This document shows, piece by piece, positions 9,365-16,213 of a stretch of 64,000 nt of DNA; the stretch's first letter is position 1, and each line of letters starts with the position of its first letter. The position numbers were made by a program, and so were the translations under genes. The notes beneath the pieces were generated by a model. That model ran no database searches. It was given only the letters and a program-made list of their open reading frames with translations, and was not told the DNA's origin. This stretch comes from CBDBJR01 sp965206445 (lineage in GTDB: Bacteria; Pseudomonadota; Gammaproteobacteria; Arenicellales; Poriferihabitantaceae), in assembly GCA_965206445.1 (NCBI GenBank), contig CBDBJR010000002.1, positions 1,426,001 to 1,490,000 on the forward strand. Reading direction: 5' to 3'.

Positions 9365-10767
9365 AAATAATGACCATTACCGAATTTATCGATTGGACAG
9401 AAGCATTAAAAGGGTCTTTTATGCTCTACCGTGGGTTATCTGATTCCAGCATGGAGTTGGAAGCATCGGGATACCGTAGGATAAAACAAGAAAAAAATGA
9501 TGCTGCCAAGTCTGTATTTTACAACTACATTACGTGGCTGTTGGACCGTGCCAGCCGCCAGGGTTTTAGACAAAAACAAGGGAAGAACCTTTCTGATTTA
9601 GAATTGCTCGCAGAATTACAACATAATGGTGCGGCAACCTGTCTGATGGATTTTACGGCAAACCCTTTGATTGCATTGTGGTTTGCTTGTAAGGAAAGTC
9701 CCGAAAAAAATGGAAAAGTGGCTGCTATGGCAACGGATAACCCCGATTATTTTTCTATTGTCGACTATAAAAGCATGTCTAAGACAATCATGGAATTCTT
9801 TAAGGAAGACAAACTATGGAAGTGGGCCCCCGCACCTCAAAACAATCGCATTGTTGCTCAGAACTCAGTATTTGTGTTTGGAAAAGAAAAAATTGCAAAG
9901 GAATACTACGAAATCATAGAGATACAAAAGGGGAACAAGGATCGCATTATTAAGGAACTGCAGGATAAATTCGGAATTGATGAGGAGTACCTATTTAGTG
10001 ATTTTTCCGGTTTTTCTCTGGCAAATGCACATGATAAATCATATAGTGACTATAGTGTAGAGGATTATTTTTCTTTCGGTTTGGAGAGCAGTCAAAGAGC
10101 GGAATATGAAAAGGCAATAGAGTACTATAGCATAGTACTTGAATTGAATCCTAAATCTGCCGAAGCCTATAATAATCGTGGAGTTGCCAAGAATGCTTCA
10201 CGTGATCATCAAGGCGCGATAGCCGATTATGACAAGGCAATTGAACTCAATCCTCGATATGCCGAAGTCTATAATAATCGTGGAGTTGCCAGGAGTGATC
10301 TAAGCGACCATCAAGGTGCGATAACCGATTATGACAAGGCAATTGCAATCAATCCTCAATTTGCCAAAGCCTATAACAATCGTGGAGTTGCCAAGAGAGA
10401 TTTAGATGACCCTCAAAGTGCGATAGAATATTTTGACAAGGCAATTGAACTTAACTCTCAATTTTCCGAAGCCTATAACAATCGTGGAATTGCCAGAAGC
10501 AGTCGGCGCGACTATCAGGGTGCGATAGCGGATTATAACAAAGCAATTGCACTCAATCCTCAATATGCCGAGGCCTATAATAGTCGTGGAATTACTAGGA
10601 TGAGTTCAGGTGACCCTCAAAGTGCGATAGCGGATTATGATAAGGCAATTGCGCTCAACCCTAAACATGCCAAAGCCTATAACAATCGCGGAAATGCCAA
10701 GAGGGCTTTAAATGACCATCCGGGTGCGATAGCGGATTGTGATAAGGCGATTGAACTCGGTTTATAA
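9361..10767 (+). CDS. FRG-domain protein with seven C-terminal TPR repeats
   Basis: A 468-aa protein. Residues about 20-165 match the FRG domain: YRG at 23-25, a QHNGAATCLMDFT block, NPLIALWFA, and a later NNRIVAQNSVF. Residues about 235-468 are seven tetratricopeptide repeats of 34 aa with the core AYNNRG...GAIADYDKAIELNP. The last six are also near-identical DNA repeats of 102 bp. The start overlaps the methylase stop (ATGA), so the two are translationally coupled. FRG proteins occur often in defence loci but their biochemistry is poorly known. A sensor or effector role in the four-gene system is my inference. Like the 3' half of the methylase, the gene is AT-rich compared with the chromosome. 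Confidence 0.82.
   Translation: MKIMTITEFIDWTEALKGSFMLYRGLSDSSMELEASGYRRIKQEKNDAAKSVFYNYITWLLDRASRQGFRQKQGKNLSDLELLAELQHNGAATCLMDFTANPLIALWFACKESPEKNGKVAAMATDNPDYFSIVDYKSMSKTIMEFFKEDKLWKWAPAPQNNRIVAQNSVFVFGKEKIAKEYYEIIEIQKGNKDRIIKELQDKFGIDEEYLFSDFSGFSLANAHDKSYSDYSVEDYFSFGLESSQRAEYEKAIEYYSIVLELNPKSAEAYNNRGVAKNASRDHQGAIADYDKAIELNPRYAEVYNNRGVARSDLSDHQGAITDYDKAIAINPQFAKAYNNRGVAKRDLDDPQSAIEYFDKAIELNSQFSEAYNNRGIARSSRRDYQGAIADYNKAIALNPQYAEAYNSRGITRMSSGDPQSAIADYDKAIALNPKHAKAYNNRGNAKRALNDHPGAIADCDKAIELGL
10159..10764 (+). repeat. Six tandem 102-bp repeats encoding TPR units
   Basis: Units begin at 10159, 10261, 10363, 10465, 10567 and 10669, each opening with a close variant of gccgaagcctataataatcg. 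The period is exactly 102 bp (34 codons), so unit loss or gain by recombination would keep the frame. This is protein-coding repetition, not a CRISPR array. Confidence 0.93.
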
Positions 10768-11224
10768 ACAGACAGATTAGCATCGACGCCGATCTCTGCA
10801 CTCCTGAAAAACCCAATATTGACAATGAAAAACCCAGATAACCCGATGGTCGATATACCCATTTCCCGCAGGGACTTGTACCTGATGACGATCCCACCAT
10901 TGGCCAATCAAAAAGCAGCCAAAATCGAAAATCCCATCAATTAGACCCGAACTTCCATAAAAACAAAGTAAGAAGCCGGACGCCATGGGTAGTGGTTGCA
11001 TTGACAGTTAGCAGGATTTGTCGCTAAAATACCATGATATGCAGCTCAGGAGTGCGGAGAGTATCAGGGTACTTCCTGGCAGGGAAGCACACTGCCATTC
11101 AGGCGAGCCTGTAATTTCGTAAATAACCCTTGAATAAAAAGTTGCAAGCTGATATATAGCCGGATACAATCCGAGCGCGTAAAGACACGCTAATACATTT
11201 ATTAACCTTGTTAGGAGAGTAACC
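10768..11224. other. 457-bp intergenic region in the defence island
   Basis: No credible gene on either strand. Its right part holds the promoter and leader of the small GIY-YIG gene. I see no repeat, tRNA or attachment site in the rest. Confidence 0.6.
11142..11170 (+). promoter_or_regulatory. Sigma-70-like promoter for the GIY-YIG gene
   Basis: TTGCAA at 11142-11147 and TACAAT at 11165-11170, separated by exactly 17 bp. The predicted start near 11177 gives a leader of about 48 nt before the ATG at 11225, which has a good ribosome site (taggagagtaacc). Confidence 0.6.
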
Positions 11225-11416
11225 ATGGCAAACTATGATACCTATAAGTACATTTTCAAAGTGGGCAATAAAATTGTCTATTCCGGGATTACCAATAATC
11301 TGTCCCGGCGACAGTCGAAGCTCCGGGCCAAGCCGGGATGGAAAAAGGGAAATATCGAGTCGGTAGGACGCCGTACTTCCCGAGCAGCCGCGCTTAAATG
11401 GAAGCGAGAGCAATAG
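11225..11416 (+). CDS. 63-aa minimal GIY-YIG-like protein
   Basis: The N-terminal half matches the GIY-YIG nuclease fold: YKYIFKVGNKIVYSGITNN gives a GIY-like strand and the YIG-equivalent YSGIT, followed by NLSRRQSK with the conserved arginine region. The C-terminus ALKWKREQ resembles the helix that carries the catalytic glutamate in small GIY-YIG domains. At 63 aa it is shorter than the usual 80-100 aa domain, so it may be a minimal or decayed form. It has a canonical promoter, a strong ribosome site and a downstream nested hairpin, which argue that it is expressed. It stands alone between the four-gene defence operon and DprA-like remnants. Nuclease activity is uncertain. Confidence 0.6.
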   Translation: MANYDTYKYIFKVGNKIVYSGITNNLSRRQSKLRAKPGWKKGNIESVGRRTSRAAALKWKREQ

Positions 11417-11439
11417 TAATGAAGTAAGCCCGTACGAGA

Positions 11440-11489
11440 GAGGGTACTTAAGGTTACCCCAGTGTCAGTGACCTGAAGTCAGTACCCTC
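11440..11489 (+). other. Nested hairpin downstream of the GIY-YIG gene
   Basis: Outer stem GAGGGTACT (11440-11448) pairs perfectly with AGTACCCTC (11481-11489). Inside it AGGTTAC pairs with GTGACCT (one G-U). There is no following T run, so it is not a standard intrinsic terminator. It could be a structured 3' end, a small RNA element or a binding site. Confidence 0.55.
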
Positions 11490-11501
11490 GGTAACGCCGG
11501 A

Positions 11502-11717
11502 ATGACCGACCGGCACAAAACCGCTTTCCCACGCTCCCGCCGCTACCCGGGCGGCGCAGTCGTGCGCGTCTACGGCTGGGCCGGGCAGGGGCGCACAAGC
11601 GGCGAGTGCGTGATTTCCGGCTTTCATTCCCGCCTCGACCGGGACGGGCTGGACATCCTGTTCGACGGCACCCGGCCGGTCATCCTGGCCGGCCACCCGT
11701 CGCCTGCCGAAACGTGA
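11502..11717 (+). pseudogene. Truncated DprA-like fragment
   Basis: The 71-aa frame aligns with the middle of the intact DprA-like protein at 13342-13842: KTAF, YPGGAVVRVYGWA, TSGECVISGFHSRLDRD, DILFDGTRPVIL. Nucleotide similarity is obvious (agcggcgagtgcgtgatttc is shared exactly). The similarity stops at CCTGCCGAAACG, where this copy runs into a stop. The C-terminal half of the domain is missing, so I treat it as a remnant of a duplicated or displaced gene. Confidence 0.72.
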
Positions 11718-12029
11718 CAGTGCCGAAATCAGGAAAGCGCCTGATAGCGGACGGCTACCGGTTATGAAGTCTCTTCCCTGATGCCACAGGCTGCCTGAAT
11801 AGTCGGCGAGCCGCTTGCAACTGACCGGCTTTACCCCTTTTTGCTCCGTGCAGCGGGGAATCCCCTACTGATTTTGGCTGCCCTGATGGGGAAGAAGGTT
11901 GATTTTTTCGTGTTTTCGCACATTTTTTCCAAAAACCACCTGAAAGATGGACGAAAGCTAATTTATATGGCTTATTTTGACAAATACTGTCAAAATTCCC
12001 CCTGAAAACAGGCCAGAGAGAGATTAACC
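11718..12029. other. 312-bp region before the RloA-like ATPase
   Basis: No gene seen. It follows the broken DprA fragment and ends with the palindrome and leader of the ATPase gene; otherwise nothing recognisable. Confidence 0.5.
11975..11995. promoter_or_regulatory. Perfect palindrome upstream of the ATPase gene, likely operator
   Basis: TTTTGACA and TGTCAAAA are perfect 8-bp arms around a 5-bp centre, ending 34 bp before the ATG at 12030. The left arm includes TTGACA, a consensus -35 sequence, so a bound repressor would block polymerase. No regulator gene is adjacent. A hairpin role in the mRNA leader is an alternative. Confidence 0.5.
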
Positions 12030-13208
12030 ATGTTAATTGAATTCAGCGTTACCAATTACAAGTCCATCAAAGAGCGCCAGACCCTGAGCATGGTGGCATC
12101 CAAAAACATGGAAACAGCGGATGTGCAACTGCTGGATACTGCCGCCGCAGGCTCCGGCACCCAATTGCTGCCGTCGGCGGCTGTTTACGGCGCCAATGCA
12201 TCGGGAAAAACCAATTTACTCAATGCTTGCTTGTGTATGAGAAAGATAGTGCGTTCTACTACTGTGGAGAGCAAAGGAAAACCTCTTCCCGTTTTGCCGT
12301 TCAAGCTGGACCCGGAAACGCGCAACGCACCCAGTGAATTTAAAATTGTGTTTATCGCGAACGGTGTCCGCTATCAATATGGATTTGCCGCCACACAAGA
12401 GCGCATTACGGAGGAGTGGTTGTATGCCTCTCCTAAAAATCGCTCCCAATGCTGGTTCACCCGCTCATGGAAAAATGAAAAATACCAATGGCATTTCGGG
12501 GCATCGCTGAAAGGCGAAAAACACCTTTGGCAAAAAGCAACGCGCGATAATGCCTTGTTTCTCTCTACGGCGGTGCAATTAAACAGTCAACAGTTGCAGC
12601 CAATTTATGATTGGTTTATGAGCGTGGCTGACACAACAGAGCCGCAAGGATGGAGTCCAGAATTTAGTGTCTTGGTTTGTCAAAACGAAGACGTCAAAAA
12701 AAGCATGTTAGGTCTGCTTAAAATCGCTGATTTAGGTATTGATGATCTGCAAATAAAAGGAGATGAAGTTTATACGGTGCACAAAGATGCTACTGGCGAG
12801 GACATATTATTTCCCCACGATCATGAATCACGCGGAACAAAAAATTTTTTCTCGATTGTGGGGCCATGGATTTCCATTTTGGGAAATGGATGCGTGCTAT
12901 TCGCAGATGAATTGCATAGCTCCTTGCACCCGAAATTATTCGAGTTTTTATTGAGTTGCTTTAGCAAAAAAAATCTCAACCTGCATAATGCGCAACTGAT
13001 TTTTACCACCCACGACGCTTCGATCCTGAATCGGGAGGTTCTGCGTTATGACCAAATCTGGTTCTGCGAGAAGGATTATACAACACAGGCAACAACGGTT
13101 TTTCCATTGACTGAGTTCCATCCGCGCAAAGGGAGAGAGAACCTGGAATTGACCTACCTGTCCGGTTGTTATGGTGCGGTACCTTATATATCAGAGGCGC
13201 AACTCTAA
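12030..13208 (+). CDS. RloA-like AAA/ABC ATPase, apparently orphan
   Basis: A 392-aa ATPase of the AAA_21/AAA_15 type. It opens with LIEFSVTNYKSIKERQTLSM, has Walker A YGANASGKTNLL near residue 53, Walker B VLFADELHSSLHP near 292, the switch LIFTTHDASIL, and the C-terminal YLSGCYGAVPYI typical of RloA-type proteins. Such ATPases are usually the first gene of a pair with an RloB-like or other nuclease partner. Here no partner follows: the next gene is a short DprA-like protein and the gene upstream is a DprA fragment. The start has a ribosome site (cagagagagattaacc). It may be a defence remnant or work with the DprA-like product. Confidence 0.82.
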   Translation: MLIEFSVTNYKSIKERQTLSMVASKNMETADVQLLDTAAAGSGTQLLPSAAVYGANASGKTNLLNACLCMRKIVRSTTVESKGKPLPVLPFKLDPETRNAPSEFKIVFIANGVRYQYGFAATQERITEEWLYASPKNRSQCWFTRSWKNEKYQWHFGASLKGEKHLWQKATRDNALFLSTAVQLNSQQLQPIYDWFMSVADTTEPQGWSPEFSVLVCQNEDVKKSMLGLLKIADLGIDDLQIKGDEVYTVHKDATGEDILFPHDHESRGTKNFFSIVGPWISILGNGCVLFADELHSSLHPKLFEFLLSCFSKKNLNLHNAQLIFTTHDASILNREVLRYDQIWFCEKDYTTQATTVFPLTEFHPRKGRENLELTYLSGCYGAVPYISEAQL

Positions 13209-13341
13209 ACCTTGCACGACCGCATGCAAACCGCAATGGAAAATGCGGAAAAGGCATTGAACGCCGCCAAAAAACAAATTCCGACAACCCCTCCACCCAG
13301 GTTCATCGACTCGTCCAATACCTGCAACACATCAAACCCTG

Positions 13342-13842
13342 ATGCCTTCCGTGCAAATTCCCCTATGGCCGCAAGCCGTTTCCGCCCACGGCAACACGGC
13401 AATCAGTGCGCGACGAAAAACCGCCTTTTTATGCTCGCGCAACTACCCCGCAAGCGCGGTTTTACGCATCTACGACTGGGCGAAGGAAATGCGCACAAGC
13501 GGCGAGTGCGTGATTTCCGGTTTTCATTCCCGCCTCGAACGAGACGTGCTGGACATCCTGCTCGACGGCACCCAGCCGGTCATCCTGACCGCCGCCCGCA
13601 GCCTGCCGAAACGCTATGACCCCAGCATCACCCGAGCGATTGCAGCCGGCCGCCTATTGGCCCTGAGCCCGTTCCCACCCGCCACCCGGCGCGTAACCGC
13701 CGACACCGCCCAACAGCGCAACACCTTCATGCTAACCGTCGCCGACCACATCGTCATCGGCCACGCCAGCAACCCCGGCAGCCTGGCCCAAACCCTGCAA
13801 AACTTTTCTGCTGATAAGTCGGTTGTTTATTTGAGTGATTAG
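13342..13842 (+). CDS. Short DprA/Smf-like protein
   Basis: A 166-aa protein with the Rossmann-like core of the DNA-processing protein family: RKTAFLCSRNYPASAVLRIYDWA, TSGECVISGFHSRLERDVLD, GTQPVILTAARSLPKRYDP, then RVTADTAQQRNTFMLTVADHIVIGHAS. It lacks the additional domains of chromosomal DprA, which loads RecA on incoming single-stranded DNA. Short DprA-like proteins of this type are scattered in defence islands, and their function is not settled. The N-terminal start is uncertain because the first 25 residues show no conservation. A broken copy of the same gene lies at 11502-11717, so the pair flanks the RloA-like ATPase. Confidence 0.75.
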   Translation: MPSVQIPLWPQAVSAHGNTAISARRKTAFLCSRNYPASAVLRIYDWAKEMRTSGECVISGFHSRLERDVLDILLDGTQPVILTAARSLPKRYDPSITRAIAAGRLLALSPFPPATRRVTADTAQQRNTFMLTVADHIVIGHASNPGSLAQTLQNFSADKSVVYLSD

Positions 13843-13861
13843 CAGGCGGTGCTGTAGGCAG

Positions 13862-13885
13862 AAGGCAGCCTTGATCGCCTGCCTT
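13862..13885. terminator. Candidate hairpin between convergent genes
   Basis: AAGGCAG and CTGCCTT form a 7-bp stem with a 10-nt loop, placed between the DprA-like stop (13842) and the convergent nuclease-like stop (13904). There is no strong T run, so the terminator call is tentative. Confidence 0.35.
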
Positions 13886-13903
13886 AATTGTGAAAGCTAT
13901 GTT

Positions 13904-14368
13904 TTACTGCCGTAATTCATTCCATTTCAACGTTTGATTGCATGGAACATGTTTGATGCGTTTCTTTCTTTTATCATGGCATATTTGAATTGCTGCCAGT
14001 TCTTTTCTTCCGTGACGGCCTCGGAGGCGCTTGGAGACAAGCACCGGGTAATATTCAAATTGTCTGGAAATGTTTGGGCTGAAAAATTGTATGCCTCCTT
14101 CTAATTGTGCTTTTATCTTTGGAAAGTCTAGTTTTTTAGTCTTAAACTCTATCGGAACTAAAAACACATCGGTTCCTTCATCTGTGACAATAAAATAATC
14201 GCATCTTTTGTCAGGGTCTGATGATTTCCGGAGGCAGTCAACATGAAGAATGACTCTTTCCTTGGGGAAGCCATGTAATTTGAGTTCACATTCTTCCTCT
14301 TTGCAATCAGAGCGAACGCAGTTTCTGAATTGACTTTCCAGTTGCTTTGAATAAATAGTAGCCATCAT
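13904..14368 (-). CDS. Putative PD-(D/E)xK nuclease partner of ATPase
   Basis: A 154-aa protein I do not recognise by family. Residues 57-76 read D57-YFIV ... VPIE74-F-K76, the spacing and strand pattern of a PD-(D/E)xK nuclease core (hydrophobic-D, then hydrophobic-E-x-K). Several cysteines near the N-terminus (C17, C22, C27, C45) could bind metal, and the C-terminus is very basic (KRKKRIKH). The start codon overlaps the stop of the upstream ATPase gene (ATGA), so the two are co-translated. ATPase plus small nuclease pairs such as Septu and RloA-RloB are common defence modules. A nuclease effector role is inferred from motif and context only. Confidence 0.6.
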   Translation of the reverse strand: MMATIYSKQLESQFRNCVRSDCKEEECELKLHGFPKERVILHVDCLRKSSDPDKRCDYFIVTDEGTDVFLVPIEFKTKKLDFPKIKAQLEGGIQFFSPNISRQFEYYPVLVSKRLRGRHGRKELAAIQICHDKRKKRIKHVPCNQTLKWNELRQ

Positions 14369-15828
14369 GAATTCGCTTCTATTTTATCCAAAATCTCTAC
14401 AGTTTCATTGTACAAATTGGAAGATACCTCGTCATGATCTTCCGGGGATAACCCACTCTCGGGATCGAATTTCACTCTTTTGACAATAGCGCCTTTACTG
14501 CGTTTGGAATTTTTAAATGAATAAGCGCCGACTTCATGCTCTTCCAAACGTAAATTATCCTGCTCATTTTCCGGTATCTTTGAACGCCGCACATAATTTC
14601 CAATCTGTTCGAGGAAATAGTCACTATGCGTGGTTACCAGTACACGAACTCCTGCCCGCACCAGACGAACCATGACTTCTGCGATACTCCTTTGCATTTC
14701 AGGATGCAGATGAGATTCGGGCTCCTCTATGATGAGTAAATCTCCCTTTTTTACTCGATGTCTGATAAACAATACGACGGGAGCGAGCTCTGAAATCATC
14801 GATGAAGCACGAAGCAAGGGGATGGAAAGATCGTTCTGTCTGTATAAAAATTGTGGATATGGGTTTCTTTCTGGACTCTCCGGCTCAATAGTACCGCGCA
14901 GTATTTTTTTCTCTATTTCGCTTGCTATCTTTTCTACGTTATGGTCAGCAGGACCTTTCGTATCCATATGAATGATTTCTTCCAGGAAGCTGGACACAAT
15001 ACCGCTTAAAGCTGGAGTAGAGAAGTTTTTAATTTTGACGGAAGATGCTGCTTGCTGCACCAACGACCCGGTTATAGCCCGGTGGCTTTGCATGATTCCG
15101 GTTCTTGCTGCCGGCAAGTAAAACGACTCTGCGCGGTGATTGAGATAATCACTATAATAAAACAATTCTTCTGCGATGCCTGTAAGAAATATCTCTGCGG
15201 CACCCGTTGATGACATTTCTTGCCGCCTGGATAGATATCTAAATGTCTCCTTAAAGATATGTTCATCTGCGGAATCAAGCCTCTTTATTTTCATTTCTGA
15301 AGTTTCCTTTGATGCTCTCAACGACATAGCCTTTTTCGTATCCTTCAGGTGAAGGCTGAATCCGTTTTTTATCAAATGTTCTTCATGTTCGACCGCTCCC
15401 ATGCAGCGAGAGAGTTCTTGGTGAAAATGTCGACTTGCTACCTTTGATAACTCTTTTTCTATCCACTGTTTTAATTGTTCTGGCCAGAGCGAAAATTTGA
15501 TGTGGATTTCTTCGTTTTCATACAATTCGGTCAATTGTTTATGGATATTCGTATCTATAGACTCTAGACTGATGCTGATAAGCCACCCCAATTGCAAGCG
15601 ATTTATTGTTCGTTTTTGTGTGTTTTGATAGGTGGACGGAATTAAAATTTGACTGGCTTCAAACGCATGGAGCAAAGCATAAATCAGGATCGCAAGATAC
15701 GATTTGCCGATATTGCTTGGGCCAACAAACACCGTCAGCGGGCACAGTTCAATATTTTTTGCCTGCGCAATCGGGCCGTAGTTGCTGACGGAAATTTTCA
15801 TATTGTTGCGGCCGCTCTTTTTTGTCAT
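14365..15828 (-). CDS. AAA/ABC ATPase of two-gene defence-like module
   Basis: About 487 aa from the preferred ATG at 15828, which has AGAGGA 8 nt upstream; the frame is open to 15864. It starts MKISVSNYGPI after a short basic lead, with Walker A VGPSNIGKS at about residues 35-43, Walker B DLLIIEEPESHLHPEM near 364, and VLVTTHSDYFLEQI (H-loop). The middle is an AT-rich helical insertion, as in AAA_15-type ATPases. The gene overlaps the downstream nuclease-like gene by 4 bp. It is the last accessory gene before the C1 metabolism block and is transcribed away from it. The family is clear; a defence function is inferred. Confidence 0.82.
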   Translation of the reverse strand: MTKKSGRNNMKISVSNYGPIAQAKNIELCPLTVFVGPSNIGKSYLAILIYALLHAFEASQILIPSTYQNTQKRTINRLQLGWLISISLESIDTNIHKQLTELYENEEIHIKFSLWPEQLKQWIEKELSKVASRHFHQELSRCMGAVEHEEHLIKNGFSLHLKDTKKAMSLRASKETSEMKIKRLDSADEHIFKETFRYLSRRQEMSSTGAAEIFLTGIAEELFYYSDYLNHRAESFYLPAARTGIMQSHRAITGSLVQQAASSVKIKNFSTPALSGIVSSFLEEIIHMDTKGPADHNVEKIASEIEKKILRGTIEPESPERNPYPQFLYRQNDLSIPLLRASSMISELAPVVLFIRHRVKKGDLLIIEEPESHLHPEMQRSIAEVMVRLVRAGVRVLVTTHSDYFLEQIGNYVRRSKIPENEQDNLRLEEHEVGAYSFKNSKRSKGAIVKRVKFDPESGLSPEDHDEVSSNLYNETVEILDKIEANS

Positions 15829-16213
15829 CGTCGTGTTCCTCTTTTTCGACCAGCCTGAGGTCAATGGCTTTCACCATATCCCGTGTCGGCCGGGTCGGAT
15901 TTGCGATAGGCGGATAGTACCCTGATTCACTGATCGACGGCAATGCCACAAGAGAGGGTGTTGTGAGGCGCTGGTACAGGCTACTCAACCGGGCATTCAG
16001 GGGGTAAAATACCGCAGTCAGCCAATTTGATGATCCCGCGTAGCAAAAGCCGGTTGCGGGCATCTATTCGACGCCTTTGACGGTTGCGGTTGTATGCCGG
16101 GACGGATTTATTATACAATCATCGAATTGGGCAACTGAGGCTGCGCATTCCCAAATCGGCTTCAGGCGACCCGAGCCCAGGCAAAAACAACAACAAATCG
16201 ACACAATAACCGA
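15829..16213. other. 385-bp divergent intergenic region, island/metabolism boundary
   Basis: Separates the minus-strand ATPase from plus-strand mtkA. It holds the ATPase leader and a probable mtkA promoter. No tRNA or clear attachment repeat seen. Confidence 0.55.
16090..16119 (+). promoter_or_regulatory. Possible mtkA promoter
   Basis: TTGTAT (16090-16095) with TATACA 16 bp downstream, or TACAAT at 18 bp. It lies about 95 bp before mtkA. Moderate match only. Confidence 0.4.

Noticed and set aside
10159..10764. Regular repeats that could suggest a CRISPR array
   Set aside because: Period 102 bp is in frame, there are no unique spacers, and the product is a clean TPR series; no cas genes.
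13212..13619. 135-codon frame overlapping the DprA-like gene
   Set aside because: Most of it is an out-of-frame reading of the DprA-like coding sequence. The short start (MHDRMQTAMENAEKAL) shows no family.
15749..16063. 104-codon frame on minus upstream of the ATPase
   Set aside because: It overlaps the ATPase start in another frame, has no conserved features and no clear ribosome site.
1..16213. Integrase, transposase, tRNA attachment site or phage genes bounding the defence island
   Set aside because: None found on either strand; island borders are inferred only from gene content and composition.
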